From positions 53,827-81,091 of the forward strand of contig NW_003107598.1 in the NCBI RefSeq assembly GCF_000003605.2: a stretch of 27,265 bases of DNA, in the 5' to 3' direction. Shown one piece after another: positions 8,001 through 19,410 of the stretch (positions within the stretch are counted from its first letter, which is position 1; every line of letters starts with the position of its first letter). Under the pieces are notes generated by a model. The model saw only the letters and a list, made by a program, of their open reading frames with translations. It did no database searches and was not told where the DNA came from. This stretch comes from Saccoglossus kowalevskii (lineage: Eukaryota; Hemichordata; Enteropneusta; Harrimaniidae). Position numbers and translations under genes: made by a program.

Positions 8001-9925
8001 ATAACTAAGTTGGGCCCAGTGTGATGTAAATAATATCTCGGAATTATTATGTTTATGGAGTTATAACGATGATCAGTGCAATCGCCATGACAACTGTCAA
8101 GCGGAATGGTACATTAAATTTGCCGTTCATTTTCTCATGAAATGTAATTATACATAGAGTCCATGCGGTATTAGGCATATTTCATGAATCGTTAGGAAAT
8201 GTTCTGATCAAACACCCTGCATCTACAATTTTAGTAAACAACGCTAACTTGCTCTATTATCTACAGCATAGATGTGTTTAAATACGATATCATTTAAATA
8301 CGATATCATATTTCCCTCTCCTGAGAATTAAATGACGTTCTCTCACTATACAGATATATATGCTGTGCTTGAATGATTTAATTACAAGTAGTGAAAATTC
8401 CGATTTACTTTCCAAAGAAAATTACTCGGTGAAAAATTAAAATGACTGTGAAGAGGTTAGGATGAGTCATGGATACGCCAATATAACATTACACTCGTCT
8501 AACATATTTTGATACAGAGTGACAGTTTAATAATAATGAACAATTTACAAACAAGTTTCAAGAATGCAATCAGTGAACGCATCGCACAGCCCTTATACAA
8601 CTTCTCAAAATGCACGTGGCTTTTGTTATATTGAATAGACGCATATATATCATCGCTTTTCACAGATCGTTAAACAGTCTGAAAATAGTAGCAATTTCAT
8701 TCGTCTGTAGTGAAGATGGTTATACGATTTCCCCACGTTAAGCGCTGATCACATTCTTTACAAGTGATGTGTGAATGTGTTCTTCTTCCCAGGTAGAGGT
8801 AATCACATCAAATAAGAAATAATCACGATAGCTGCTTTGTAACTGATATAATTTACCGGCAAATTCCGATTAATTTGCATATATATATATATATACGTTT
8901 AATTAGATTGAAGACTGAAGGTTAACAAGCAGATTGTTGTTACTTGGAAACATATCCGTAATTGTGGAAATCTATGATATAGGAGAGAATACATGAATAC
9001 ATACAATGTTACACTCACTGGACTACGCTAGGGAAAAAAGGCTAGTTACTTTCACTGTGCACGGACAGTGGAAGGCGCTCCCAACTTTCTCGTGGATCGA
9101 AAATGTGTTAACATGTGTTGAGAGGAGTTTGATAATAAGTTCTAAAAAAAATAGAATTTCTGAACAGGGGGTAAAATATATATTTTACATACAATTGAAA
9201 AACAATATTCTATTATGTCGTAAATGATGAAAAAGAAATTGTAGATGGTGTCAACCATCAAAACAAAGCGGTCTGTTCAACAGTGTACACTGGTAAATGA
9301 CATAAACAGACTGGGTTATAGTTTTGTTTCAATCACATTCACTGTTTCATCGCATGTATTCAAATACAATTAAATTATTGCCAACGGTAATAATAATACT
9401 TTTATAAATATTACACGCATACATGTCTTTGGCACGTGTGTGTGTTTTATAGAATATTCTTTACAGTAAACTGGAATCATTAGTGTTACTTCATATGTGG
9501 TTGCAATAGATTTTAATGAATTGCTTCGGCAGTGTGTTTGCAGTGAACTGTGACATAAGCGGCCTTTTATGTAACACACCCGCAGCGTTTTGCCAAATGG
9601 TGCGTGATGAAATGTATCTGTAATTGGTTACCTTAAATGTAAGGTTATCGCTGATCAAATGTTAAATCATCTTATATAGTCTTAGCAAACACGTATCGTA
9701 TGTTTCAAGTATTAATCGGGCATGGCTTGGACTCACTTCATTGGGAACGTGCATATATACATATATAGAATTGTAAATTAGAAACTAACATTACCTATAC
9801 ATGTATATATCATATCTGTTTCATATTTCACCCAATTTATTCTGATTAACGCATTGAATGTAAGATTTAAATTTTCGAAATTAAAAAATCCAAATATAAT
9901 TTTACAATAAGAATGTATAATATAA
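8001..9925. other. Intron 1 sequence with short local repeats only
   Basis: Contains a 17-bp direct duplication at about 8280-8313 (AATACGATATCATTTAA twice, the second slightly altered) and an (AT)n tract at 8879-8895. Open frames at 9006-9227 (plus) and 9370-9579 (minus) have no recognisable features. Confidence 0.55.
8879..8895. repeat. (AT)n microsatellite
   Basis: Short uninterrupted AT dinucleotide tract in intron 1. Confidence 0.9.
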
Positions 9926-9929
9926 CTCA

Positions 9930-10290
9930 GACAGTACGCCGTCGCATCGACCTCCTCTGCGCGTCGATCGAACTGCCGCTGTACTCTTCGTGCATACTTT
10001 GACGTATCCTCGTAATAACCTTATTATTATACATCTTTTCCTTCCAATGATACATCATGGGAATGCCGAAATTCAAAAAGTTTAGAACAGAATCAGCGAA
10101 CTTATTTGTGTGGAGTCCGGTCAAACCCTGGCCGCAGCCATGTTTGTTTTCATTATTGAAGGACACTTACGCGCGTAATCATTCTATATTTGGAATTCGC
10201 ATTTCCTTATATGGTAGGATGAAAATACCCCGTAAAATATCGCAAAATTACAACGCGCTGTAACTTATGCGTTACAGTGACAGATGTATA
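9930..10290. mobile_element. Dispersed repeat, copy 1 (in intron 1)
   Basis: This block is clearly homologous to 25490-25900. The body from about 10030 (ATTATACATCTTTTCCTTCC) through ATGGGAATGCCGAAAT, GTGTGGAGTCCGGTCAAACC and CAGCCATGTTTGTTTT to GTGACAGATGTATAATAAT matches the other copy with scattered substitutions and one small indel. The left block (about 9935-10022) also matches, but in reverse-complement orientation relative to the body. Plus-strand frames of 68 codons here and 88 codons in the other copy start alike (MGMPK), but the second half diverges by frameshift. I take it as a non-autonomous, non-coding element. No terminal repeats or target-site duplication could be defined, so class is unknown and boundaries approximate. 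Confidence 0.8.
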
Positions 10291-11729
10291 ATAATTATAT
10301 ATATGCACAACGAATAAGACACTAATTATAATTTTCTAGTCTTATCTTGTTAAGTCGTATTGTGTTTCTCACTTCACCTGATCAATGTCATCTGCTCTTA
10401 TATATATTGCGTTTTGGTGCACAGCATTGTGCACACTCTCAATCTGATAATGAATTTCAATACAGATTACTGTTATACTGTCTCTCTCGAATCAGCCGAA
10501 TGTGAATCAATGTTGTAGGACTACATACTACGCAACATATGGTCCCCTTAACAATAATACCTATACCTATATTTACAGTTTTCTATTCGGCCCTCTCCTT
10601 AGTTCCCACGATGATTCATATATAAAAACGACAATAGATTGAACAACAATTCGCTTGGATTCTAACAACAATAAAAACTGTCTATCAGTGATCTCTGTCA
10701 AATAATGTCAAATCAGTCAAATCAGTGTCTGTCTGCCGATCACCGCCATATGTGTAGCTTTGATTACGTAAATGTACGATTTCTTGTATCTACAGAATAT
10801 TAAAAATGTTATTTGAAACCGGACAGCATATTTACTTTGTCACTTATTTCCCCTGAATCACGAATGAACAGTCAACATATGTCGCGTTCATTATTTGTTA
10901 TGAAATTGCTGAAACCTTTATAACGTTTACTGAATAGGAAATGCTACAAAGGCTGTAGAGAGGTCAGCTACAAATCAAAATTGCTGCAATTTGAAAACAA
11001 TATAATTGGAATTACATAGAAGTGCAAGGCACTGATCATGTTAGTCGTCGATCATATGTAATTTTCCACAATGTTGCACAGCCCATCAGAATCCAATTTA
11101 TAGAATTAATTTCAACCACCAAGGGGGTCAAATAAAGCAGACGCAAATAGAAATAGAATAATGAATGCGTTTAGGGGGTACATCTGCTGGTCTGTATTAT
11201 ATCATTTGACACAGCTGTATCTCCAAGATGTGTCGCCGATAACTAATTTCCCTGACCTCAACATGGTATGGTGGAATTATACTTGTATAATGGAGATTGT
11301 AAAAAATTAACGTTAGCCACTAATCGGGCGATTATTCACTTTTTTCAATTGCCTGCAGTGACGTAACATGCTTGCAAGAAATGTACATCAGATGTAATTA
11401 TGGCTACATGCATGTAAGCAAAACACCACAAGTAAAACTACAACATTCATTTATTCATGTGTTATGATCACATGTGAGAATTGTATCACACCTTTGGGAA
11501 TAGTAGTTATTTTACAAACAATCCGATAAAAAATTGTCATCATGATCTTGTTTTTTTCTTCCTAAATTCACTATTACTTGTTAAGTCATTTTTACTACGA
11601 CAAGGGTTTCGATCTTCTGTGCGCAATAATTATATATATATATTATTTTACCAGGTACCAAGAATTATTATAAAATAATTTTACCGTAGTTTTAATGACG
11701 GAATGCGTTTTAACCGTGGTATATATAAA
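10291..11729. other. Intron 1 sequence, nothing recognised
   Basis: AT-rich sequence with short AT runs (for example about 11630-11645). The 65-codon frame at 11481-11678 is low-complexity and unsupported. Confidence 0.5.
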
Positions 11730-12430
11730 CTGCTGTAAAATGTCATTTCTAAAATGTGTTATGTGTTAAAATATGTACACATTCAATAAGACAGGAATAG
11801 CACATAACACTATAAATGTGTTATCTGTTAAAATATGTGCACATTAAATAAGGCACGAGTGGCACATAACATTATAAATGTGTTATCTGTTAAAATATGT
11901 GCACATTAAATAAGGCACGAGTGGCACATAACATTATAAATGTGTTAGCTGTTAAAATATGTGCACATTAAATAAGGCGNNNNNNNNNNNNNNNNNNNNN
12001 NNNNNNNNNNNNNNNNNNNNNNNNNNNNNNNNNNNNNNNNNNNNNNNNNNNNNNNNNNNNNNNNNNNNNNNNNNNNNNNNNNNNNNNNNNNNNNNNNNNN
12101 NNNNNNNNNNNNNNNNNNNNNNNNNNNNNNNNNNNNNNNNNNNNNNNNNNNNNNNNNNNNNNNNNNNNNNNNNNNNNNNNNNNNNNNNNNNNNNNNNNNN
12201 NNNNNNNNNNNNNNNNNNNNNNNNNNNNNNNNNNNNNNNNNNNNNNNNNNNNNNNNNNNNNNNNNNNATTCAATAACACAGGAATAGCACATGATATTAT
12301 GAATGTGTTTTGTATTAAAATATGTACACATCAAATAACACACGAGTAGCACATAACACTATAAATGTGTTATGTGTTAAAATATGTACACATCAAATAA
12401 GACACGAGTAGCACATAACATTATCAATGC
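11730..12430. repeat. 62-bp minisatellite with inverted-repeat core, interrupted by an assembly gap
   Basis: Units recur every 62 bp left of the gap (TTATCTG or TTAGCTG marker at 11821, 11883 and 11945) and continue right of it to about 12430. Each unit has AAAATATGTGCACATT or a variant, then CACATAACA, TATAAAT and TGTGTTATG. The best copy, at about 12350-12376, has perfect 10-base inverted arms (CACATAACAC and GTGTTATGTG) around a 7-base loop. The gap lies wholly within the array, so the true copy number is unknown and probably larger than shown. The right end decays into an ACATA pentamer run near 12462-12476. Confidence 0.95.
11980..12267. other. Assembly gap (288 N)
   Basis: Run of N placed inside the 62-bp tandem array. 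Array sequence flanks it on both sides, so the missing bases are most likely more units. The stated gap length may be only an estimate. Open frames running through N here are meaningless. Confidence 0.99.
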
Positions 12431-13167
12431 TTAAAATGTGCACTATTTAGAATAGTACAACATAACATAACATAACAATGGATATAAGACATTGAATGAC
12501 TGTTTGTGTTTATGATTTTACGAACACGATTCATGTGCAGTGCTGCAAATATCAAGTGGTAATACTGAGAGCCGTTCTCGAACACGAATAATAATAATAA
12601 GTTTACAGTGAATTGATATATGACCAACTCCAGAGATATATTCAGCATTTTTTTAATTAATTAAAGACCACAAAAAACATTCACCTCTTTTGATTATGCA
12701 ACTCATTAGTTAATTTCTCTTTTGTAGTGTGTAAACCACCACCTCTGTAATAACATAGATGATATTAACCATGTTCTTGTTGGTATATGTAGATATCCAT
12801 TATTACATTTTGTATGAACCCACTCTACTGACGACGATTTAGTTGTGAATGTGTGCCAATTCACGTATACAAATAATGATTGCACGTCATATGCATTGAA
12901 TTATTAATGAGTTAATGATAAAAAAGACAATATATTTTTTGTGGCAGTGTAAATTATTCATAGCAATTGTGAGTTGCTTTTAGCCAATACATGTTATCCG
13001 GTTAGTGGCTATAAATGTATATATTTGCTGTGTATGTGTGTTTTCCCCACGTTTACCATACAGTTACCATCGTATACGTAGTTTGGTATATGGTCTTGTC
13101 AAATTCACTACGTACCGTTTATATATTACAATATGTTAATTTCTCTAGACTACACACTACATGGTTT

Positions 13168-13169
<2 letters not shown>
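12431..13169. other. Intron 1 sequence, nothing recognised
   Basis: AT-rich sequence between the 62-bp array and the AT microsatellites. It contains no supportable open frame and no repeat beyond the ACATA run at its left edge. Confidence 0.5.

Positions 13170-13210
<41 letters not shown>
13170..13210. repeat. (TA)n microsatellite
   Basis: About 20 uninterrupted TA units. A second tract follows 36 bp later. Confidence 0.97.
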
Positions 13211-13214
<4 letters not shown>

Positions 13215-13240
13215 TATTTTGTGACACGTCATCAATGTCA

Positions 13241-13245
<5 letters not shown>

Positions 13246-13281
<36 letters not shown>
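13246..13281. repeat. (AT)n microsatellite
   Basis: About 18 uninterrupted AT units, paired with the tract at 13170-13210. The two tracts flank a short unique spacer and could extrude as cruciform DNA or cause polymerase slippage. Confidence 0.97.
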
Positions 13282-13283
<2 letters not shown>

Positions 13284-15718
13284 ATAAATGGATAACCTAC
13301 GATAACAAAATGCAATGAATGAATGGAATGCATACCAGATATTACGCTCATTGAACTCTCATTATATTGAAATCGTCATGATAGTGATTTTAAATTAAAA
13401 CGAAATAACTGACATATTATATTCTATCCTATCATGACACTGGATTTTTTTGGTTATATTATTAGGATTCATATCATTTTTAATATATGACTTTTCCACA
13501 GTCAGCTGGCGTACTCGTGATAATAAAATAAATTTACCGATATATATATTTACTACCCGTGGTCAGCCATCTTAGAATACTACTCTTAAACTAAAAAAAG
13601 AGAAAAGTTGGGAAACGCGTTTTTCAGTTTTTAACAATTCGGGAGGGGGAGTGTATACTCAACTTTCACAGCCAAACAAAATCAAAATTAAGCTAACCGC
13701 TAACAGAGTTCAGTTACATTTTTAACAATTATTCAGTAGTGAGCTCTCCATTGCGCCATTTAGTTGATTTGTTGAAATATACAACACACTGCGTGACACC
13801 CAGACAAACGCACTGTCTTAATCAAATATTATAACGTGACGCGAAATTATTAATGATGTAATATCAATATGTGTTGGTTGTTAATTCGGGATTTAACACA
13901 CATGTTCCATGATTTGGAACTGTTGACTGCGCCATACTCCGAATGCAGACGAAAACGTATATTTAATTACGTTATGTTATCGCATTTGTGGCATATTCAC
14001 ATTATTACACAAATGTTTTACTTAATTAAAACAAATATTAAATGATTAGAAAATTATTTCTGATAAAGTACAAAGTCATATTATGCTCATATATGGACAA
14101 TAGTGCACGAAATAATCAGGTGTGTATTCAGATTAATTGTAATTCACTGCAACTCTCTTTCTAGAGACGATTGGAATCTAGGACCGTTTTTTTTTATTTT
14201 TGAAAATAAAATGTCTTAAAATGATAGGTCGCCGGTGTCTGTGTTCAGCCTTGGCAATTCGACGATGGATATCTTTATTCTCAACCTAAATAACATGGGA
14301 TGGGGGGGGGTACTTGACTGATATTTGCCACACGAATACATCATGCGTATTTGTTGATTGGTTGTGTGTTATATTCAGTGATATGTAGAAAAACTTTTAT
14401 ATATAATATTCCAGATAACCCAAGTTCTTGTAAAAACACACAGAGTGAATTGATGACGCAAAGTAGATTTCTTCTATTCAGTTCAGGTGTAGTAGATATT
14501 GAAATGCACTGTTCATGCAATTACTGGGGTATTGTATATAACAATATCAATTGATTACTGCAGTGTGTGAATACAAACACCAACTTAGACATGCATGATA
14601 TCAAAAACGCAATTTGAGGAAGTCATGTATCTTAGATATTTGAAGTATCCTGACTCAATTACGATCCTAACGAACGCAGATTTGCAACGTTATACTTTAA
14701 TGATGTGCTGCCGTCTCTTTTCAACCTTTAATTTATCTCACATTTCACAAACTGAAATAGGAGGCATGGATTACGTGGAATTATTTGTGTAATAAAAAGT
14801 CTTTAGAAAATAACGAATGCTGTGCGTCCAAGACACACTATTATTTTTCACACTATGAAATTCAAGTGTTATGTTATTCGTATGATATGTAAGACGTGAC
14901 CAGTTGTGAACATGTAATATTCATGATTAATTTTTCATCGTGTTTCTAGATTATTGTACATGATGTTTTTTTAATCTTTCACATATACAAATGTGCATCA
15001 GAAAAGGTATACACGTATATTATACGACTGCCAGAGCAAACGAATTTAAATTTTAAATTTTAAGTCAAGTTCATTGAAGCAAACGATATAATATAAATGC
15101 TCCGTTGATACCATATGTTTAGCAGAATCTCACTGTAGTAAGATGTATCTATACAATCTTCCCACGTTATATACCTCAATTGCATGGGTTAATGCTCTAA
15201 TTTAGAACATTTCACTGTCATTGTCAAATGTTGTGATCATTTATGAAATAGACACGTACTCGTTTCCGTGAACGATGTTAAACTTGAATGATTTTTAATC
15301 AGAATGTGTATATCATACTCGTTGGTCCATCATTGAATGTGCAGAAAATTACATTGCCAATAGAATTATGATATGAAAGAGTTAATACCAATAGCTTGAC
15401 AGATGTGAACTACAAAGCATATATGTCATGAATGATTCTATCAATATTTGCATTAAGATGTGCAGTTTTCCTATTTCCGGCAAGTGAGGAAAATGTAGTT
15501 TCATCTTTACGACCTCTACAAGTGTAGACGCCCACGGTTTCTATGTAAATGAGTAACTACGTTTATTGGTCATTATGGGGTGTACTTCAGTGTGAATTGG
15601 TGTAATTAATTGACAGACGAGTGCGTCACCACGCGCATCAAATAATTAGAGGTAGGATTTCCTAGAAAAAAGAAACATTAAATAATCATAAGAAATTAAG
15701 CAAAAGTGGATAATTCAT
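13282..15718. other. Intron 1 sequence, nothing recognised
   Basis: AT-rich sequence with a nine-G run at about 14302-14310. Frames at 14351-14554 and 14595-14792 (plus) have no domain and no splice support. Confidence 0.5.
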
Positions 15719-15732
15719 ATTGCCATGGTAAC
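15719..15732. promoter_or_regulatory. RFX X-box-like palindrome in intron 1
   Basis: ATTGCCATGGTAAC reads GTTACCATGGCAAT on the minus strand. It fits the RFX X-box consensus (GTNRCC-AT-RGNAAC) at 13 of 14 positions, failing only at the last base. RFX factors regulate ciliary and some neuronal genes. Function here is inference. Confidence 0.3.
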
Positions 15733-16549
15733 CATGCTAGCAAAACCTTCACTATCAAACGCCTATATTGTCTGTTGGAATGTATTTCCTGTCTTCAACT
15801 TTAAATTCGTCGTTTCATCTAGATTCACTCTAGCGAACTAGTCGCACGTGTTTTACCGATAAGAGCATCCTTCCTTACACTACATCAACGGTTTGATGAA
15901 TATACATACTCTTATTTTATAATAAAATATTTGCTCGAAAATGCCAATTTAAAAAGACATTTCTATTAAAAACAGTTTCGTTCACAAGGTTGGTGTTATG
16001 GAAGTGCTTACATATGTAATACACAGCGGCGTGGCTCGGCAGTTATTACGTAATGATATCATCTACGTTTTATCAATAGAATGAATTAAACAACATCACT
16101 GTTTAGTAACATGTTCAATAATACTACATGGAGCATAATTTATAATTGACCAAAAAACATTAAAAGTAGTTTCTATATGGACTGTGGATGCAATATACAT
16201 TGACATGTTTTCAGTATTATTTATTTGGAATACTGAGATGTGATGTGATGTGATGTGATGTAAAAATGATAATTTAGTTCTTAACTACGACCTCAGAAAA
16301 TAGAAAGATTGGGAGGTATTTATTGATAGAAGAATTTTTAACTAAATGAAAGGTGTTTGCCAATAGCCGTCATAAAACATAGACTCTTCTGGCACACTAA
16401 CAATTTGTTCTTTGCATTTGTTGTGCTCCTATATGTGTCCTATGAGCAAACCATAGTACACATCAAATTACTGCGTGTTCGATACTTAACACCGTGCCAA
16501 GGTGGATAATTTGTGTGGGAAAGGTAGTAGGGGCGCCTTTGTAGTAAGT
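15733..16549. other. Intron 1 sequence with two short signals
   Basis: Contains TTACGTAA within ATTACGTAAT at 16045-16054, the same palindrome as in the intron 3 array, and a GATGT pentamer run (about 16238-16262). No gene seen. Confidence 0.5.
16236..16262. repeat. (GATGT)n pentanucleotide repeat
   Basis: Five tandem GATGT units in intron 1. Degenerate relatives (GTGAT/GTGAC) occur near 19300-19410. Confidence 0.9.
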
Positions 16550-16885
16550 AATCTAGCAATACCAAGATGGGCAGGCTAGTATTATTAACTTTATGATAAC
16601 TGAGCCTATAGTTATACCAGGGTGAACAGAGTAGGATATATGAATTTGTGGTAACCTAGTCTTGCAAGGGCAGGAGTGTTGTCATAATGAAAACTAAGCA
16701 TGAGTGGGTCTGGAAGATGTGTTAGACTGACGGAGACCCATCTTTGCTTGGGTGGTAAGGGTATAAGTAATATATAGATGGTGACATAGCGTTGCCAGAA
16801 GAAACCTAGCCTAGCCAGGGTGAGCAGAGTCATTGTCTTTATAGTAGCCTTGTTAGAATGAACAGGATACGACAGATGCATCATT
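16550..16885. repeat. Degenerate minisatellite of about 45-55 bp
   Basis: Similar segments recur: CCAGGGTGAACAGAGT at about 16617, GCAAGGGCAGGAGTG at about 16664, GCCAGGGTGAGCAGAGT at about 16814 and GAATGAACAGG at about 16856. Each is preceded by a CCTAG or CCTTG-type motif and followed by ATAGT or GTAACC-like bases. Spacing is irregular and divergence high, so this is an old array. The 102-codon minus-strand frame across it repeats TLARLGF/ALARLGY for the same reason and is not evidence of a gene. Confidence 0.6.
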
Positions 16886-18426
16886 TGGTGCACGAACAAA
16901 TGGAAAGTGTTGAGTTTCAATATCTCTAGTCAAGAATGCACCGAGTAGGGAAAGGAGATAAATCGACAATATGAGAATGAAATAAATAATGTATTCCACG
17001 GTGATTTGCTCAAAGTATATTAAAAAATACATAAACAAAATGTGATTGATTGTGCTGACGATTAGAAACCCCCCTCCGCGGGATTACATATATGAACAAA
17101 CCAAAGCTACATTGGCCACGGATAATGGTGTGGGCGTCTAGACAGCTTTATGGTTTCAATGGTTGAAAACAACATCGGAATATCAGCCAATTGATAGCGT
17201 TGTTTTCAAGGCTGGCTCCCAATTCTATTTCTACGAAGCGGAGTATTATCTTTCATGAATCATTTATATGTGTCTGTTAGAAATTGTGTTTGATTTAGAC
17301 ATAGATGTCTCCATGTGTTGGCATAAATAAACGTGATTTAAAAAACATGTCTCGTATTCCTAAGTACTATTTGTTTTTCAGGATAATTCAAATGCCTGTA
17401 ATGAATTTAAATTTCATATGAACAAGATAATCTTTCCTCCGGGAAACCTACTGAGTGAGCGATTCATTCCATCACATAGATAGTACATTGTTATGTTTTG
17501 GATAACATGTTTGGTTTGTCATGCCGTTTGATTGATATTTGATCACCTATTGAAGTCGCAGTCTAGAAATCTGAGAACATTTTAACTTGAATCAATATAA
17601 AATGTCTCTTGCATGGAATTACGAAACGGAAATTACACCTGGTGTAGTAATAATAACGTGTAGTCATTTATATATCGCACATTCCCCAGGAGCATGTCCC
17701 AAATCTCTCTATTTGTTAGAATATGGTGCGCTGGCAACACTGACAGTACTGATCATTATTTCCCTACCTTAGCGAATATCTACCATATTACCAACTCGTC
17801 ACTTCGAACGTGCCCATTTAACGTTTCACAAAATATGAAAGAGAATGTTATCAATATAATCAACGTATATTCTAAAGTTGATATCACAGTAGATAGTTGC
17901 GACAAGACATATTTTATCGTATCATGCTGCATTTACTGGTGCCTAGTATGAATGATTCATTACAATTGTATGAGTCTGATGTCAACAAAAATGAACAGAA
18001 AGTTCTGACGTTTGAGTCATGTGTTGTTGAATCGATGAATAACACAACAATTGCGGAAATGATAGTTGATCCGTGCCGGTGTGTAGTGTTCGGTTTCTGA
18101 TACGTCATTCTCGGTATTTACAAAGACCTACTGTTAGACGGAATAGAGATGAAAAGTACAATTTCGTTTTTGAAGAAGTGCATTTGCCTTTCGGATTCAA
18201 GTCCATACATTGTCACAATGTCAAAATCGTCGTATTACATTGATGAACAGTTTATTCAGTTTTAATAATATCATTGACATATTCCCATACCCCGGAATTA
18301 TAATATGTTTTGTGATTAAATGATAACATCCCATATTCAGAGAAAAACAGAGTGTGATGAAAGGTGACTACTTGACTGTTGACACGGTTTAATAGTCATT
18401 GAACTGAGATCTTTAAAAGTACTTAC
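16886..18426. other. Intron 1 sequence near exon 1, nothing recognised
   Basis: AT-rich sequence. Overlapping short frames between 17587 and 18108 on both strands have no domain. This is the 5' end of intron 1 on the transcript strand; no alternative exon with consensus splice sites and homology was seen. Confidence 0.5.
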
Positions 18427-18699
18427 CTCGACGTATATTGCGACAGGCATGACCAGCAAACCTACTGAGAGGTCGGCAACCGCGAGACTGACGATAAAAT
18501 AGTTTGTGATATTACGCAGTGATTTTTCACGAAACACCGCTAGACATACCAAAACGTTTCCAAATACGGTTACGAGTGAAAATAATATTATAAACAACGA
18601 CCAATAGTTGTAATAATCTGGCTGGTGAACATTCTCTGCAGTTGGCGAAATAATATCGCTGCTGTTATTTCGGAGTAGCAATTGTCTCTCTGTTGCCAT
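18427..18699 (-). CDS. DRD2-like: D2-like dopamine receptor, coding exon 1 (N-terminus, TM1, TM2)
   Basis: Encodes residues 1-91 with donor GAG|GTAAGT after Glu91. I chose the ATG at 18699 because its context, ACGATGG, has A at -3 and G at +4. The in-frame ATG at 18720 has T at -3 and A at +4. The N-terminus is short (about 30 residues), has no signal peptide and carries overlapping N-glycosylation sequons in NNSS (Asn11, Asn12). TM1 holds Asn48 (1.50) in [14 protein letters not shown]1 reads [13 protein letters not shown]2 holds Asp76 (2.50, sodium site) in [18 protein letters not shown], a near match to SLAVADLLVATLVMP of D2 receptors. The frame stays open upstream through 18811, where a splice acceptor lies, so a longer N-terminus or a 5'UTR exon is possible. 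Confidence 0.93.
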
Positions 18700-18811
18700 C
18701 GTGAAAGGCTGTTCTGTCATTGACGCTACGCAATACCAATCATCACACAAACTATGCGGTAGAATCGGTTCTCTAGGTACGATGTTGTACGACCAGTTCC
18801 ACGAGTGCGTT
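18700..18811 (-). other. 5' part of exon 1: 5'UTR or additional N-terminal coding sequence
   Basis: On the minus strand GTTGGTTTATTTCAG ends at 18812. This is a good pyrimidine-rich 3' splice site, so the exon probably begins at 18811. The 112 nt from there to the chosen ATG are open in the receptor frame, include an in-frame ATG at 18720, and would add two Cys and an N-W-S sequon if translated. The upstream partner exon could not be located. Confidence 0.55.
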
Positions 18812-18828
18812 CTGAAATAAACCAACAC

Positions 18829-19299
18829 TCGATGTCATTATAATGGTGTTTGGAAGATTTCAGTGGTTGCTAAGCAACATACTAACCAAGATATCTTGCA
18901 CGAGTGTTGTTCACAGTGGATGTGGCATGTGCCTATAAAATGACTAATACCTAGAGGCAGTATTCGCCAATCACATTACATTTTCAGTGTTTCTAATTTG
19001 AATAATGCCCTTTTAAGGAGTGTTAATTTTCCGACTGTGTGGCGCACCTCACTGTACTCAAGCATGTTTTTGTATAGGCATACAGTGAACAGTTACTGTC
19101 AAAACATTTAAAATTTCAGCGTAGTGTTACAGTACATTTAAAAAAATTGATTGTCGGAAAGTAGGCTTTAGTTCAAAGGTCAACGGATATGTTTTAATAT
19201 ATGACAGGCGTACTGTCTGTATAAAATATAGCTTTGTGCTTTGTGGTTACACAACATGTCAGTGCGTTGCAGTCTACACCTAGTAAGCATGGATGTCAT
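18829..19299. other. Sequence upstream of coding exon 1
   Basis: Either an upstream intron (if the acceptor at 18812 is used) or the promoter region. It holds the palindrome at 18866-18878. No other element was recognised. Confidence 0.5.
18866..18878. promoter_or_regulatory. RFX-type palindrome upstream of exon 1
   Basis: GTTGCTAAGCAAC is a perfect inverted repeat of GTTGC and GCAAC around a 3-base centre. It resembles the 13-base form of RFX/MDBP sites and lies about 55 bp upstream of the probable exon 1 acceptor. Function is inference. Confidence 0.35.
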
Positions 19300-19410
19300 A
19301 TGATGCGTTGTGGTGTGATCGATGTGCCGTGACAAGACTTGACGTGGGGTGACGTGACGAGAGGTCATGCGTAAATAGGTGATGTTGTGGGGTCTGATGT
19401 GATGTTGTTG
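19300..19410. repeat. Degenerate GTGAC/GTGAT pentamer-rich tract
   Basis: Many near-tandem GTGATG, GTGACG and GTGCCG words occur between about 19306 and 19410, giving a decayed pentanucleotide repeat related in sequence to the (GATGT)n tract at 16236. No coding value. Confidence 0.55.

Larger units (their letters stand above)
5272..18426 (-). other. Receptor intron 1 (about 13.2 kb, phase 0)
   Basis: Donor GAG|GTAAGT at the end of exon 1; acceptor CTAACTTTAG at exon 2. The intron falls between Glu91 and Ile92 at the TM2/ECL1 boundary, close to the usual D2 'YLEV' position. It contains an assembly gap inside a 62-bp array, AT microsatellites, one copy of the dispersed repeat pair, a perfect CRE and an RFX-like palindrome. 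Open frames inside it on either strand are short, lack domains and are not supported as exons. Large first introns are common in aminergic receptor genes. Confidence 0.92.

Noticed and set aside
9927-10166. 79-codon minus-strand frame across the dispersed repeat, matched in part by 25486-25710
   Set aside because: The similarity is lost where the left block is inverted between copies, so the two frames end in unrelated peptides. It is explained by the repeat, not by a gene.
10057-10263. 68-codon plus frame starting MGMPK, also present in the second repeat copy (25643-25909)
   Set aside because: The shared frame follows from repeat homology. Substitutions fall at all codon positions, and an indel shifts the frame in the second half, so there is no sign of coding constraint.
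11945-12352. Open frames of 103-135 codons spanning the N run
   Set aside because: They consist almost entirely of undetermined bases; they are artefacts of the assembly gap.
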